Of a stretch of 64,000 bases of DNA, positions 21,759 through 34,149 are shown one piece after another. Every line of letters begins with the position of its first letter. Within the stretch, counting starts at the first letter, position 1. The DNA is taken from the NCBI GenBank assembly GCA_032433765.1, contig JAVIAB010000159.1:56923542-56987541 (forward strand). Direction: 5' to 3'. The position numbers and the translations under genes are program-made. This DNA is from Megaustenia siamemsis (Eukaryota; Mollusca; Gastropoda; Stylommatophora; Ariophantidae). The notes under the pieces are model-generated. The model was not told the origin of the DNA. It did no database searches and saw only the letters and a list, made by a program, of their open reading frames with translations.

Positions 21759-23335
21759 CGTACGAGACAGCCTTGAGACAGATTGGATAACTATGTTGAG
21801 GTATGTATATGGAATATATTTTGGAATAAATTTACAGCGTATACGAGGCAAAGTGAGAAAGATATGGACAACTATGTTGGGGTATACGGGATACATTTGA
21901 GTATATGTTTGCAGCTTTGCAGTAGCGTATATGAGGCAAAGTAAGAAATATGTGGAACAACTATGTTGGGGTGTAAATGATCACATTTGAGAGAAATGTG
22001 GACACATGTGTTCCTGTATATGTGTAGTAAATCGGATAAGGATGTAGATAACTATATTGAAGTGTGTGGGGTGAATGTGCGAATGATAGGGAAATAGGTG
22101 TTGATGTACATGGGGATACATTTAGAAGGACGTGGACTCAGATTTAGACATGTAAATGGCATGAAATAAATCTTCAAAGCTTGTATCGTTGTTTCTAAGA
22201 CGAAATTACATGGTGTACATGTTTTAGTGGGTAGATGTAAATTGTGTACATCGGGATGTGTTATAGAGGTGTTTAAGTTGTACCTTGTTTTGTGTTAGAG
22301 GCAAGTTTGCAGAATATAAATGTCGATCTCTAGAAATAAAATGAACATGGAAGATGTATGTTGTAGACTGTCACATTTTGTGTAAGATACGCAAGGAATG
22401 TCGTGGATTGTTTTACTAAATATAAGATGTACACTAGATTACTTATCATATTATATTCAGTTTTATTAGGCGCATGTTGAGCATTGTTTTTCTAAAAGCG
22501 TGTTGTGTGTCTCATATCACCATGTTGCGTGTGTTTATCCATTCATTCAGTGTATGCTCTCTCTTTCCCTCCCTCTCTCTCATTTCTCTGTGCTTGATCT
22601 CACCTACCAACAACTTCCTTAACTCCTTCATAAAAATCGTGGTTTATTTTCAGAACTATGTTGGGCTCGTTTAGTTGCACAGTGCCATGTTGATCTCGCT
22701 GTAAGATATCTCAGCTGTTTCTTCTGTACTCTCTTCTCGTGGTGCATAAACGTGTATTAGATTAATGCCTGATGATCTTTCACTGCAACTAATAGCAATC
22801 CGTGAGATATTGCCCACACGCCTTTCATTGTTCTTATTCGCCCTGCATCTAAGATTTTATCCATCTCTCTTTGGTTTTTAATGCCTGTATAACAGATATG
22901 TGTGTGTATGTATCAGAATATATCGAACCTAATACCACTTCATCTCATTTCACATAGCCTCAATAGATGTAAATCTATTCGTTCCATGATGTTTATTTTG
23001 ATCTTACTGATGTGTTAACGTTTTCAATAGTTTCCTTACATTTCACGTTCTTATTCTCAGTATGGGCTTTCTTTGTAGTAGCTTCGGGTAACTTAAGTCG
23101 AAAATCACCTCTAGCACGTGATGTTCCATGCCGGACTAGGGGCATCCACAGTAAACCCTATTATCGCTGTTGTTTAACTGTCTATTAATGTAGCTATCTA
23201 TGATTATACATGGCTCACTGAAAATGGCACCAATGTTGGCCAGGATCTTTAGAAAGTAAATAAAAGAATGAAATAAAATTGTTAAAAAGAGATAAAGTGG
23301 TATGGTAGCAGCTTTATGCAGACGAGAAACAAAAT

Positions 23336-23380
23336 AAAAGTAGAACGACGTTTCGGCCACATAGAACTTCAGTTGGAACA
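23336..23380 (-). other. CTGAAG...GGCCGAAACGTCG motif, second copy
   Basis: The minus strand reads CCAACTGAAGTTCTATGTGG and then CCGAAACGTCGTTCTAC. This is the same core as at 2,304-2,345, in opposite orientation. Confidence 0.4.
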
Positions 23381-23776
23381 ATAAACAACACAACAATATA
23401 TAAGAATGTACACATAAATCTAACAACATTGCTATAATATGCTAGACTATCAAAAAAGGAAAATAATTCACTTTATTATATAATATATATATATTAATAT
23501 AAACACCAGAGGTCCGGAGTTTAGCCAGGAGTTAACTGAACAGTAATTTATAAGGCCCCAGCTGACACATCGGACACATGTGTAAAAGGGAAGGGTTCTA
23601 AACATATAAGGAGGTGGGTACTAGAACCTAGAATCTACTATTGCTGGAAACGTTTGCATAAGTTTGATTCCCAAGAAGTGTGTCCACGCGAAAAAAACTA
23701 TATTTTTAAACATATATACATACATGATATACGATATCACTAAATATACATACAGACTATGAACATACAAACCCAT

Positions 23777-23801
23777 ATATATATATATATATATATATAT
23801 G
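23777..23801. repeat. (AT)n microsatellite
   Basis: A pure AT run of about 25 bp. A short frame of alternating Ile-Tyr over it is not a gene. Confidence 0.9.
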
Positions 23802-23864
23802 TTGGACAAGGTGTTGGACAATATTAACAATCACTAGATTTAATGTGTTTTGTATGTATAGCGT

Positions 23865-24175
23865 GATCTATAAAGAACATGGTCGATCAGCAAACGATAA
23901 ATAATCGGTGGTATGCTGATGACGACGTACAAATCGTCAAGAGTGACAATAAATTGTAGAAAATGACTGCCATTATATTCATGGAAAGTTTTAGAAAGAC
24001 ATTTCACCAAAAGGACAATGGTTGAGTGAAATAATAATTCACATACTAAATGCACAATAATGTTAACTGAACAACTCTAAAACAAAGAATAAACAAATAA
24101 TTTTAAATACATGGAAACGATGTTAAGTTAACCTCAGACTGTGATGTACAACAGAGGTCATGTGCTGAACTGTAT
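23865..24175 (+). mobile_element. RTE-like LINE fragment with RT active-site motif
   Basis: The plus strand at about 23,900-23,935 reads RWYADDDVQIVK, which is the YADD catalytic motif of a reverse transcriptase. The next block, with CATGGAAACGATGTTAAGTT AACCTCAGAC, matches the FxYLGT.LTSD region. It is frameshifted and has no intact ORF. Confidence 0.7.
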
Positions 24176-24490
24176 AGTATTGTATGACCTTGGGCGTCTT
24201 GACAAACGGTTGGTAGCAATCAATGATAAGTCAGTAGTTTGTTAAAAATGTTAAAAGTGTCTTATGCTGGATGCAGCTTTTCTCGTGGCTGAATCTGCAA
24301 ATATTGGATAGATATATGCGACCACAGAACGAACAAAAAAGTATTTGTGCTGCATGGCCTCGTCTCCTATCACCTGCACCTTTTGTCTGCGGAGTTTGAT
24401 ATCACTATCACCTCGAAAGTTGATGTAATTTTTTTTTCCGTGTGCTAGGATCTGCAGGAAATGATATTCCCAGTTTCTGTAACTGATATA

Positions 24491-24832
24491 CAGGGTGTTT
24501 ATAAAGTCTCACTACACTTGGTATCTAGGTCAATTTGAAAAAAATGTTTATGACGTCATCACAATATGTGCTCAATGGTAAGTTCACTTGTTGCGACATT
24601 TTTCTTAATGACTTGTCTGGACTTTTAAGGATTCTGTCTTGGATATCTAAACATATTTCATCATTCACAGCAGGCCTACCAGATCGTGGAGCATCTTCCA
24701 CATTTCCAGTAGCAATAAACTTATTCAACAAATTTCATTGACAGTGGGAGCACATATTGTGATGACGTCATAAACATTTTTTTTTCAAATTGACCTAGAT
24801 ACCAAGTGTAGTGAGACTTTATAAACACCCTG
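24491..24832. mobile_element. Mariner-type MITE, 342 bp, TA target site, 83-bp inverted repeats
   Basis: The ends are CAGGGTGTTTATAAAGTCTC and its exact inverse, flanked on both sides by TA (24,489-24,490 and 24,833-24,834). The inverted repeats extend about 83 bp and differ mainly by two extra A bases, reaching as far as ATGTGCTC. Known: Tc1/mariner elements duplicate TA. The short interior holds a piece of transposase, so this is an internal-deletion derivative. Confidence 0.93.
24560..24731 (-). pseudogene. Mariner transposase N-terminal fragment inside the MITE
   Basis: The minus-strand frame reads LNKFIATGNVEDAPRSGRPA and then SPDKSLRKMSQQVNLPLST. This is the second part of a helix-turn-helix DNA-binding domain (F..TG.V.D.PRSGRP is typical). 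It ends where the right-hand inverted repeat begins. The catalytic domain is absent. Confidence 0.8.
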
Positions 24833-25309
24833 TATAATTCACTAAAGGAAGCCCTGCAAATACCCTTATATCACAGCACTGGTCTGCCCTTTGGTCTCTT
24901 CCCGTCTTTAAGTTCGGCAAACAATATCCGTTTGGGAATACGATTGTTTGCCATTCTTCTTACATGACCGAGCCACCTTAGTCTACGACTCCAAAGTGTG
25001 ACCATGATGGACAGAAACTTGCTTCGTTGTAAGACAGACTTGGTTACATTGTTCTACCATTTGATGTTCATAATCGTTCAAAGGCAACGCACGTAAAAGA
25101 TGTTTTAAACATTTCTCATGTACCGGATAGGTAGTCCAAGCTTCTGATCCGTATAGAAGTGTACTAAGCATGCAACTTTGGTAAATGTGAATCTTATTTC
25201 TGAGTATGCAAAATAGCTCAGACAAAATCGTCACACCAAAGACTCAAAAAGTTAGCATGCTCATATATGTGATTATAAAAAAATGTTTTTTAAATAATCA
25301 TTTTTGTAT

Positions 25310-25425
25310 GTTTTATGAAGGACGTAAGTATGGACGTGAATCATGGATAACATGGCTATAGACAAGAAAATCATTGAAGGCCACACTATTTACTGAAGAC
25401 TTTTGATAATACAATGGGCTGCTAA
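25310..25425 (+). mobile_element. Short RTE-like LINE fragment
   Basis: TATGGACGTGAATCATGGAT and AGACAAGAAAATCATTGAAG match the CESWTI...TRKSLE block of the family. Confidence 0.6.
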
Positions 25426-26637
25426 CTAGGGTAATGAGGAGGCCAGAAAGTAAAGCTAATTTTCCAAATCAGAAGGAAGCAAATCATCATTGTTTTTTGT
25501 TCACATAAAACATAATTATGTTTATGTGGTCATATAACAATACGAAAACAGCTGGAAAGTATTATGGCAGCGAACAACAAAAATGAGATCAGAAAAGAAT
25601 AAATAGAAGAAAGAAGAGAGAATGGATGCTGGATATTTAAAAAAAAGGTGGGAAGTAAAAAGCAAAAAAAAGTAATAAACAACTGAAGAGATAGAAAACT
25701 GAATAAACATGGCAACCAACGCCAGAATGCACGGTTGACGAAGACACTTGTGATTGTCAAACTATTAATTACGGACAGTTGTACTATCACAGGTAAGATT
25801 TCTACATATAATCACAAGTAAGATGTACACGATGTAAGAATTTGGACTTTTGTTTCTTATATGTTGTCAGATATAAATTGTGGAATGTGATGTCAGATAT
25901 ATGAAAGTAATGTTTAACTAGTGATAGTTGTGTGGCTAATGTGTGCCATTCGTTATTTCTGATGTCTAATTTGTTAGAAGGAATGTGTTATAGCTAGAAA
26001 ACGTGGCATGCTACGGTGAAGACAAATGTTAACCCACAATTGATGTATCTATGTTACGAAGGAGACGTGCAAGATATTAGTTGTGTTCTGTTGTGTTCTA
26101 TCAAAGATGTCCATGATACAAACATTGGTGACGTGTGTCACAGCTAAGATAAAAGTGTATAGGTTGATATATAAGAGTGACAAATGTACGCTTACAGAAG
26201 ATCGGCGGGATTATCAAAAAAAGAAAGATGCAGTGAGCAAGGAAGACGTTCTAAAATTAAACCAAATTAATTTTAATTATTAAAAAAATAATATCCGGAG
26301 TAAAATTTCAGCACTTTTGGTCATATGGTGAGAAACGAGAATCTGGTGTGCATTAAGAAAACAAAAACAATTGGCAACGACATAATTTAAAACGAATACA
26401 ATCTATAATATTTAGAGAACAATGTTTGGTTAAAAGTGAAGAGTTCAAATAACGCATGATGTAGGTACTGAAAGTTACAGAGATAGATAATCACATACTT
26501 CGCGAAACACGATAGAATATACTCAGGATTTTAAGACTGAACTATATGGACCCAAGAAGCATCATTTTTTTTAAAGAATCTAAAAGTATCACGTTTCCGG
26601 TTTTATAGAGAAGACACACACACAAGTTGTATGTTAC

Positions 26638-26759
26638 CTGTGTCTATTTCACACGAAGGTGCCACTAACTCGAATGTGCCAAGATAGTCCTCTCTTATAT
26701 TGTCATACAGGCAGCGTTCTGGTGCGGCTAAAATACAGTTGTATCCGATATAACCAAGC
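26638..26759 (-). CDS. Exon A4 of the module gene
   Basis: The acceptor is CATTCAG before 26759 and the donor GTAACA after 26638. It has 1 + 120 + 1 nt. It encodes LGYIGYNCILAAPERC, then D-N-I-R-E-D-Y, GTFELV and APSC. All three A cysteines are present, and it is close to the consensus of the type. It joins B3 through CAG (Gln) and B2 through GTG (Val). No long frame marks it, because the exon is only 122 bp between introns of 6.9 and 6.2 kb. Confidence 0.88.
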
Positions 26760-26939
26760 CTGAATGAAGATGATGAAAGACTAGTAGTAAGGGATGGCAG
26801 TTAACACAACTCAACTCTGCTTTACTCTCTAAACATATGTGAATGATTATAGTAAAATATGATGATTGGCTGCATGCAGGGCAATTCACAAACCATTTCG
26901 GGAAATTAAGACAGAAAGCTTAACACAACATTGAAGTGA

Positions 26940-27205
26940 AGAATAAATCTATCTATTGTCCTTTCGAGCCGCATACGGCACATAGGGTAGAACCACAATC
27001 TCAAAAACAGAAATCTTGCGTGCCAAAATGGCACATACTGCAGAGATCACTGCTTGTAAAATATATGACCCTGTTTCCATAACAATACTTTTACAATGAC
27101 AGCTTGTCAAGCCATCAATCAATCTCCTTATTCGCCTCTTATGACATGCCTGGAAGGTCACAGTGTCACTATTCTTTACTTCCCTCATAATGAGGCCCCG
27201 GTAAC
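26940..27205 (-). mobile_element. Dispersed repeat with (GATA)-type end
   Basis: The minus strand has TGTTACCGGGGCCTCATTAT, CATGTCATAAGAGGCG and the end GCGGCTCGAAAGGACAATAG. Parts recur at 46,490-46,620 and 12,600-12,665. Short and non-coding; probably SINE-like or a LINE 3' UTR. Confidence 0.55.
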
Positions 27206-27239
27206 ACACGGGAAGAAAAATAAATACACAATATTAAAT

Positions 27240-27660
27240 AACATGTATGGCTACGAGTTGAGCTGCAGAGAAGATATAAAATAAACATGCATGGCTGAGA
27301 GCTGCAGAGAAGATGTCAAATAAACATGCATGGCTGCGAGTTGAGCTAGAGAGAAGATGTAAAATAAACATGCATGGCTGAGAGCTGCAGAGAAGATGTC
27401 AAATAAACATGCATGGCTGAGAGCTGCAGAGAAGATGTCAAATAAACATGCATGGCTGCGAGTTGAGCTGCAGAGAAGATGTCAAATAAACATGCATGGC
27501 TGCGAGTTGAGCTGCAGAGAAGATGTCAAATAAACATGCATGGCTGAGAGCTGCAGAGAAGATGTCAAATAAACATGCATGGCTGAGAGCTGCAGAGAAG
27601 ATGTAAAATAAACATGTATGACTGAGAGCTGCAGAGAAGATGTCAAATAAACATGCAATA
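27240..27660. repeat. Minisatellite, 39-45-bp unit, about 10 copies
   Basis: The unit is AACATGCATGGCTGAGAGCT GCAGAGAAGATGTCAAATA, with an insertion variant GCGAGTTGAGCTGCAG in some units. Confidence 0.93.
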
Positions 27661-28412
27661 GTATCAATCAGCACATCTAGTAGAGAGAGACAAACCTATT
27701 GCTGTAAATTCATTGCACTCCACAGTACCAGTTTTTTTGGACAAAATAATAGATCCTACTTCATTCGGTATTTATATTGTGTTGTCAATATCATATCATA
27801 TGCCTGTAATTATGATTATGGTTATAACCATATGTCTGTAATTACTTGTATGCAAACATTGTTGTGCTATTATCATCTTATTATGTGTATTGTCTGGCCT
27901 TAGTGTGTCCTTTTTTCATTGTTCTTATTGATTTATTTTATTCAGTTTGTAAGACTTGTGTATCGTGACAAAGTCGTTATGGTTTACTTCTTGTCTCTTT
28001 CATTTTAAAATACTTCTGCTATGTATTCCTGCCATATGTTCTCTGTTAATATTTCACCTTTTATGTTTACAATACACTCTTCATCTGGCATTTTTACAAT
28101 CTTGATAGTCATTCCTTTTGATTCTGGGTGTATCCGTTTTCACTCTAGTTTGTTTCCCCTTGGTTTCTATATCCAGACATCTTTGACTCAGCCAGTCATA
28201 CCTGTCCGCACATTTTACGGATTCCATGAACAGTTTTAGTGTATTAGTATTCATTGCATGTTTCTTCTTGGTTCTTTATTTTTTCCAGATGACTTTAATC
28301 CCATATATATATATATTTCTTTATTTTCTGATCGTTTTCTTTTTAGACAATATTTCGCTGGCGCCATGTGTGCACTACTTTATGTTTAATATTTGTAACT
28401 TGTCCTGTGTTC

Positions 28413-28628
28413 AACAATTAAAACCGAAACGATTATTAAGTTAGAGTAATTTGAAGAGATGTTTATGTGTTTTGGAATGGGCTATAGTAGAAATGTGAAC
28501 TCAAGTAACTTTAAATCAACAACAATTAAAACCGAAACGATTATTAAGTTAGAGTAATTTGAAGAGATGTTTATGTGTTTTGGAACGGGCTATAGTAGAA
28601 ATGTGAACTCAAGTAACTTTAAATCAAC
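28413..28628. repeat. Tandem duplication, 108 bp x 2
   Basis: Two almost identical copies begin CAATTAAAACCGAAACGATT and contain GAACTCAAGTAACTTTAAAT. Confidence 0.92.
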
Positions 28629-28807
28629 ATCATTATTTATTGAAATATACACTAAGAACTGTATTCTTGCAATCAATATTTGGGTGACGTCTCCACATCG
28701 AACGTTGGCTGCCAATGATCACCATTTTATTAATGTCTCTTGCCTTTATAGAGCACGTTGTTATGTTCAAATATCCATCCCTGCTGTTATCATCTCAGTT
28801 TAGTCTT

Positions 28808-29225
28808 GATCAGCCTCAGCATCGTCTAGCTTGTTCCTTCGCCTCAATATTTACTTTTTCTAGAGTTGTGTCTCTTCCCATGTCCCAAACAAAGCCTCAG
28901 CATCGTCTAGCTTGTTCCTTCGCCTCAATATTGACTTTTACTAGAGTATCGTCTCTTCCCATGTCCCAAACAAAGCCTCAGCATCGTCTAGCTTGTTCCT
29001 TCGCCTCAATATTGACTTTTACTAGAGTATTGTCTCTTCCCATGTCCCAAACAAAGCCTCAGCATCGTCTAGCTTGTTCCTCCGCCTCAATATTGACTTT
29101 TACTAGAGTATTGTCTCTTCCCATGTCCCAAACAAAGCTTCAGCATCGTCTAGCTTGTTCCTTCGCCTCAATATTGACTTTTACTAGAGTATTGTCTCTT
29201 CCCATGTCCCAAACAAAGCTTCAGC
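28808..29225. repeat. Minisatellite, 81-bp unit, about 5 copies
   Basis: The unit contains CAGCATCGTCTAGCTTGTTC and CTTTTACTAGAGTATTGTCT. Because 81 is 27 codons, a 179-codon plus-strand frame stays open with a 27-residue repeat. There is no promoter, splice or composition evidence that it is translated. Confidence 0.92.
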
Positions 29226-29547
29226 TTCTTATTCCAACTGTTTTGAGTAATTAATGTTTTCTAATGTTTACTGCCACACTGTTTATCGACATTATTGGTA
29301 GAAACATGAACACATCTATGTATACAATCTACACGTTCACCGAGTCTCTCTACCAAACCCATCATTTCCTCAATAATTATACAACCACTGAAGATCCTGC
29401 AACGAAATGTTAACAGAAGACGTTTCATTGTGTGGGAAATATATTTAAATATGTCTTCCGTGTCTGTGGGGTAGCTATATGATGCGACAGGCCTGCCAGG
29501 CTCACTTTTCTACTGAACTCAATTGCTTAAGGTTGTCTTCACAGCCC

Positions 29548-29805
29548 GGTTGTTGTTCATGAGTGTTAGTGTGAGCTCACACAGGATAGTTGTAATACGT
29601 GTTGGTATGTTCTGAGAAAGTATGAAAGAAATGTCGTGTTTGGTAGCCAGTGAGACATGATGTTACTGTTGATGGTTATTGTTCATGAGTGTTAGTGTGA
29701 GTTCACACAGCATAGCTGGAATACGTGTTGGCATGTTCTGAGAAAGTATTAAAGAAATGTCGTGTTTGGTAACCAGTGAGACATGCTGTTACTGTTGATT
29801 GTTGT
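29548..29805. repeat. Tandem duplication, about 126 bp x 2
   Basis: The copies begin GTTGTTCATGAGTGTTAGTG and end near GAGACATGATGTTACTGTTG. Confidence 0.88.
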
Positions 29806-30131
29806 TGTTTTGTTTGTTTACCTTCGTCAACTTGGTATCTTTACCCCAAGTTCCGACGGACTGAATTTGGCGTCAACATCACTTCTTTCTAATTTTCACA
29901 CCGTCAGCCGTGTGATCAGGTGTTCCCTGCCATACAGGCAGATATTCTCCGACTTGAGAGTTACTATCATATTTTTATCGTCGAGTCTGTTAACGTTTTT
30001 GGGTAAATTATTTTCCTATTTATTGTGCTCGGGCAGCGCCCATTTTTAGATTCCTCTTTTATCTTATCTCCAAATGTCGAGGGTCGTTTAACGTGAGCAG
30101 AATGTACACGGGACCTCCATTTACCTTTATT

Positions 30132-31402
30132 CGAGAGGGCTAGATATTGGATCTCACCTCCCAGAGAGGGCTAGATATTGGATCTCACCTCCCAGAGAGG
30201 GCTAGATATTGGATCTCACCTCCCAGAGAGGGCTAGATATTGGATCTGACCTCCCAGAGAGGGCTAGATATTGGATCTCACCTCCCAGAGAGGGCTAGAT
30301 ATTGGATCTCACCTCCCAGAGAGGGCTAGATATTGGATCTCACCTCCCAGAGAGGGCTAGATATTGGATCTCACCTCCCAGAGAGGGCTAGATATTGGAT
30401 CTGACCTCCCAGAGAGGGCTAGATATTGGATCTCACCTCCCAGAGAGGGCTAGATATTGGATCTCACCTCCCAGAGAGGGCTAGATATTGGATCTCACCT
30501 CCCAGAGAGGGCTAGATATTGGATCTCACCTCCCAGAGAGGGCTAGATATTGGATCTCACCTCCCAGAGAGGGCTAGATATTGGATCTCACCTCCCAGAG
30601 AGGGCTAGATATTGGATCTGACCTCCCAGAGAGGGCTAGATATTGGATCTCACCTCCCAGAGAGGGCTAGATATTGGATCTCACCTCCCAGAGAGGGCTA
30701 GATATTGGATCTCACCTCCCAGAGAGGGCTAGATATTGGATCTCACCTCCCAGAGAGGGCTAGATATTGGATCTCACCTCCCAGAGAGGGCTAGATATTG
30801 GATCTCACCTCCCAGAGAGGGCTAGATATTGGATCTCACCTCCCAGAGAGGGCTAGATATTGGATCTCACCTCCCAGAGAGGGCTAGATATTGGATCTCA
30901 CCTCCCAGAGAGGGCTAGATATTGGATCTCACCTCCCAGAGAGGGCTAGATATTGGATCTCACCTCCCAGAGAGGGCTAGATATTGGATCTCACCTCCCA
31001 GAGAGGGCTAGATATTGGATCTCACCTCCCAGGGAGGGCTAGATATTGGATCTCACCTCCCAGAGAGGGCTAGATATTGGATCTCACCTCCCAGAGAGGG
31101 CTAGATATTGGATCTCACCTCCCAGAGAGGGCTAGATATTGGATCTCACCTCCCAGAGAGGGCTAGATATTGGATCTCACCTCCCAGAGAGGGCTAGATA
31201 TTGGATCTCACCTCCCAGGGAGGGCTAGATATTGGATCTCACCTCCCAGAGAGGGCTAGATATTGGATCTCACCTGCCAGAGAGGGCTAGATATTGGATC
31301 TCACCTCCCAGAGAGGGCTAGATATTGGATCTCACCTCCCAGAGAGGGCTAGATATTGGATCTCACCATCCAGAGAGGGCTAGATATTGGATCTCACCAG
31401 CC
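30132..31402. repeat. Satellite, 31-bp unit, about 41 copies, highly homogeneous
   Basis: The unit is GAGAGGGCTAGATATTGGAT CTCACCTCCCA. Only scattered single-base variants occur (CTGACC, CAGGGAGG, CTGCC). Homogeneity implies recent expansion. It directly abuts a tRNA-like relic. Confidence 0.97.
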
Positions 31403-31434
31403 AGAGACCACCAGAGAATAAAGCCACAAAGAAA

Positions 31435-31560
31435 TCACGGATTCGTTTTTCTTTTTTTAAACTCCCGCCCTAGTGGTGGAAATCGAACCCACAACTTCTT
31501 GTCTAGAACCGTTTTCCCTCCAGAAGACACAGCGCCAAGATGGTTATTGATTTTCTTTTA
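31435..31560 (-). mobile_element. tRNA-like SINE relic
   Basis: The minus strand reads CATCTTGGCGCTGTGTCTTC and GAAAACGGTTCTAGACAAG, then the box-B-like GTGGGTTCGATTTCCACC. A decayed tRNA-related head; target duplication not defined. Confidence 0.55.
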
Positions 31561-31689
31561 AAACTTTCTGTAGTAGTCAATTGTAGATTGTACTGACTTG
31601 CTAATTATAACTCCCTCCACTGTTATGTTAAGTAGAACATTAAAAAAAAACTATCTTTACGGCAAATAGTACCATTGCTGGTGTATGTC

Positions 31690-31880
31690 GGGGGGCAACG
31701 ATAGAACCAGTGGGATAAAGGCCGCTTGGTCAAGCCGTCGCCACGACGTGTGCGACTCAGGACTTTTATTTCACCCCCGATAGAAAAAATCCTTTCTGTC
31801 TACCGCGGGCTTCGAACACCGTACGTCAGCTTTTCAGCCATCGGAACAGTGGTTTTAGCCGAACGGCCACGCGCACCTCA
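31690..31880 (-). mobile_element. tRNA-like SINE relic
   Basis: The minus strand starts GTGCGCGTGGCCGTTCGGCT. It has box-B-like ACGGTGTTCGAAGCCCGCGG, then a tail with GAAATAAAAGTCCTGAGTCG. It is longer than a tRNA and lacks a proper cloverleaf, so a SINE is more likely. Confidence 0.6.
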
Positions 31881-32471
31881 AGTAGAACATTGATGGCTTT
31901 AATTGTGAGGATTTCGTCTCTACGGAACTCGTAATGTGCCACAGTAGCGCTCTCTATTTCACCGTATCCACCATTCATGACTTGCATCGTCCTATTCTAG
32001 CAGTACCACCTCTTCTTGGAATGATCACCATCCTTTAGTAGACGCCAGACTAACACGCAGTACGACACTATTTGGACGCACCATTTTTTAGCACACATTT
32101 TTACACATAACAATTTCAAGAAATTGTAACACTATATTTGATGTTTGTCATGTTTTGGTCAGGCAGCATATATCAAACTGTTCAAGAAAGACTGCTCTAT
32201 TCATTTACAATAATATGATCACTTTGTATTAGATAAATCATTTTAAAATATGCTATACTGAGTAAACAATCACATTAAAAAAAACCCACAGCATGCAAAC
32301 CAGCATTTCATTAAAATATATAAATAAAAACTAGCATACAAATCTACTTACTTGACACAGTTTCAATAATTGTAAAGCACAAACAATATATTTATTGCCA
32401 TTCACAGTGATAGGGTGTTAAAAATTGAACAGAAATAAATTCAGAAATGGGTTTCATATATCGCTATAACT

Positions 32472-33125
32472 AAATCATCAGCATCATCAAGTACCGGGCC
32501 TGCTCGCGTAGGTGATCATGTCTCTCCACAACTTTCGATCTCGGCAGCTATTTATCATTTCTGTTGTTGACCTTCTGCCAAGCTATTCTCTTAAGCTGTC
32601 TGATATTTTTTCTCTGTGATTCCCTCTATCTCTTCGTCCCTCAGTGTTCCCAGTTGTTACAATATATTCCAGTTGTTATCTTCTCATTACATGGCCAAAA
32701 AATGATGATTGTTTCTTCCTAATATTGGAAATTAGCTCTCTTTTTACTTTGATCTCTCTCAGAACATCTTCATTACTCTTTTTAGCTGCCCATGGTACTC
32801 TCAACATTCTTCTGTAAAACCACATTTCTACAGACTCCAATTATTTTCTTGTCTTTTGTCATATTGTCCATGATTCGCATCCATATGTTAAGACTGGCAC
32901 TACGTAACATTTAAGAACTATTTTTGTTTTTTATATTGTCAAAAATGGATTGCATAGTATCTTCCTCATTTTCTGGCACGCTTCTTTAGCCTGATCCATT
33001 CTGCTTCTCACCTCTGTTGTACATCTTCCGTCTGAGGTTAACAAAGTTCCCAAATATTTAAATTCATTTACCTGTTTTAATATTGTTCCACTTTTCTTTA
33101 TTTTGCACTGAGGTGATGTCTTTTT
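32472..33125 (-). mobile_element. RTE-like LINE 3' fragment, about 650 bp
   Basis: One of the longest tails. From 33,125 downward it holds the FKYLGTLLTSDGR block, then TEVRSRMDQAK..., then ESWTI, FYRRMLRVPWAAKKSNEDVL and QSSFFGHVMRR in broken frames. It ends at 32,472 with TACTTGATGATGCTGATGA. This is the GATG-type end of the family. Confidence 0.88.
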
Positions 33126-33676
33126 CTTTTATAACAAAATAAATCCGTCGATTAACAAAATGAAAAAAGAAATGCCCATAAACAAAGAGATTCCACATAC
33201 ATTTATCAATGGTAAGCACAAATCACATGCCGAAAACATTTTAAAATCTGACATTGCGGGCTTTGGTAAATAAACCATATACACAGATGTATGTACACAT
33301 ATCGATAAAAAACGATGTTAGCTAGTTACATTTTCGCAATAAAATCGTGAAAAGAGACAGATCACACTACACCATACTATCTAGGACTAGAAAGTACAAA
33401 TGGCAAAATCTAGTGAATTTTAAATTCAGATTTATTTAAATCGAAACAAGGCCAATTTTTAATGGAAAAAACACACCGACCACTGCCCGTGGTCGATTGA
33501 TCTAACGGTATATGGCCACCGGCCACTGTCAGCGGCCGATTGTCGACTAAGGATCTAATAGGGTTTGTTTGTACTTGCTGTTGTCATTTATATTATCATT
33601 TAACTTTGCATTGCTAAGGAAACATCCAAATAAGTGGATGTTACATAATACATGAGAGATCTATCCATATACTCAC

Positions 33677-33794
33677 TGACACACGGCCTGCTGATACGTT
33701 GAGAAGTTTGATCCCTGTGTGAACGCATTAATAACCTCTGTGTTTGAGACCAAGCATTTAATTAACTTCTGACATTCTCCACCAGCCTTAGTCT
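33677..33794 (-). CDS. Exon B3 of the module gene
   Basis: The acceptor is TCCCTAG before 33794 and the donor GTGAGT after 33677. It has 2 + 114 + 2 nt, the shortest B exon. It has GGECQKLIKCLVSNTEVI and ends YQQAVC. Cysteines are at codons 7, 13 and 38, with one N-F-S glycosylation site. It is flanked by intron sequence very like that beside B5 (CATTGCTAAGGAAACATCC versus AATTGCCAAGGAAATATTC). The split codons are GAG (Glu) with A5 and CAG (Gln) with A4. Confidence 0.86.
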
Positions 33795-34149
33795 CTAGGG
33801 AGTACAACAGTACATAATTTCATGAGAAATCTGCTACTTTTGTGTAAACCGAATATTGAAGAACATGTAGAATATAAACACAAGTTTCGAAAATGTTTAT
33901 AAAAGTGTTGAGCAGTTTTGGGGTGTAGATCTGAATATTATGAAGTAAACTGAAGTTGATTTATTAAAAAAACGGAACTAATTGTTGCACGATGATACAG
34001 GCAAAATGTTACAGTATAAAATACAGAAAAATATGGACACACATAGCGAGCATGTATAAAGCACACTAGAGCAGAGTGAAAACGATTATAAAACACAAAT
34101 GGGAAGATCGAATCAAACAATTTCCCGGTATGTAGTTAATCGAAGAAGA

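Larger units (their letters stand above)
24180..25245 (-). mobile_element. LINE 3' fragment interrupted by a MITE
   Basis: Minus strand, 25,234-24,985: KIHIYQSCMLSTLLYGSEAW followed by TTYPVHEKCLKHL, the typical LINE segment after the RT. Towards the 3' end, about 24,350-24,250, it reads FCSFCGRIY then SHEKSC, a C2H2-like C-terminal finger seen at the end of such ORFs. The frame is broken. The 342-bp MITE at 24,491-24,832 separates the two parts, and removing it restores contiguous LINE sequence. A plus-strand relative lies at 47,100-47,345. Confidence 0.75.
26760..33676. other. Intron between exons B3 and A4 (6,917 bp)
   Basis: It holds a (GATA)-tailed repeat, five tandem arrays, two tRNA-like SINE relics and a long RTE-like LINE tail. 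In 27,665-28,400, 29,260-29,540, 29,806-30,130, 31,881-32,470 and 33,126-33,676 I find no gene. Confidence 0.7.

Noticed and set aside
28715..29254. 179-codon repeat protein
   Set aside because: An 81-bp tandem unit explains it; no splice or promoter evidence.
30132..31402. CRISPR-like regular array
   Set aside because: 31-bp units with no spacers; an ordinary satellite.
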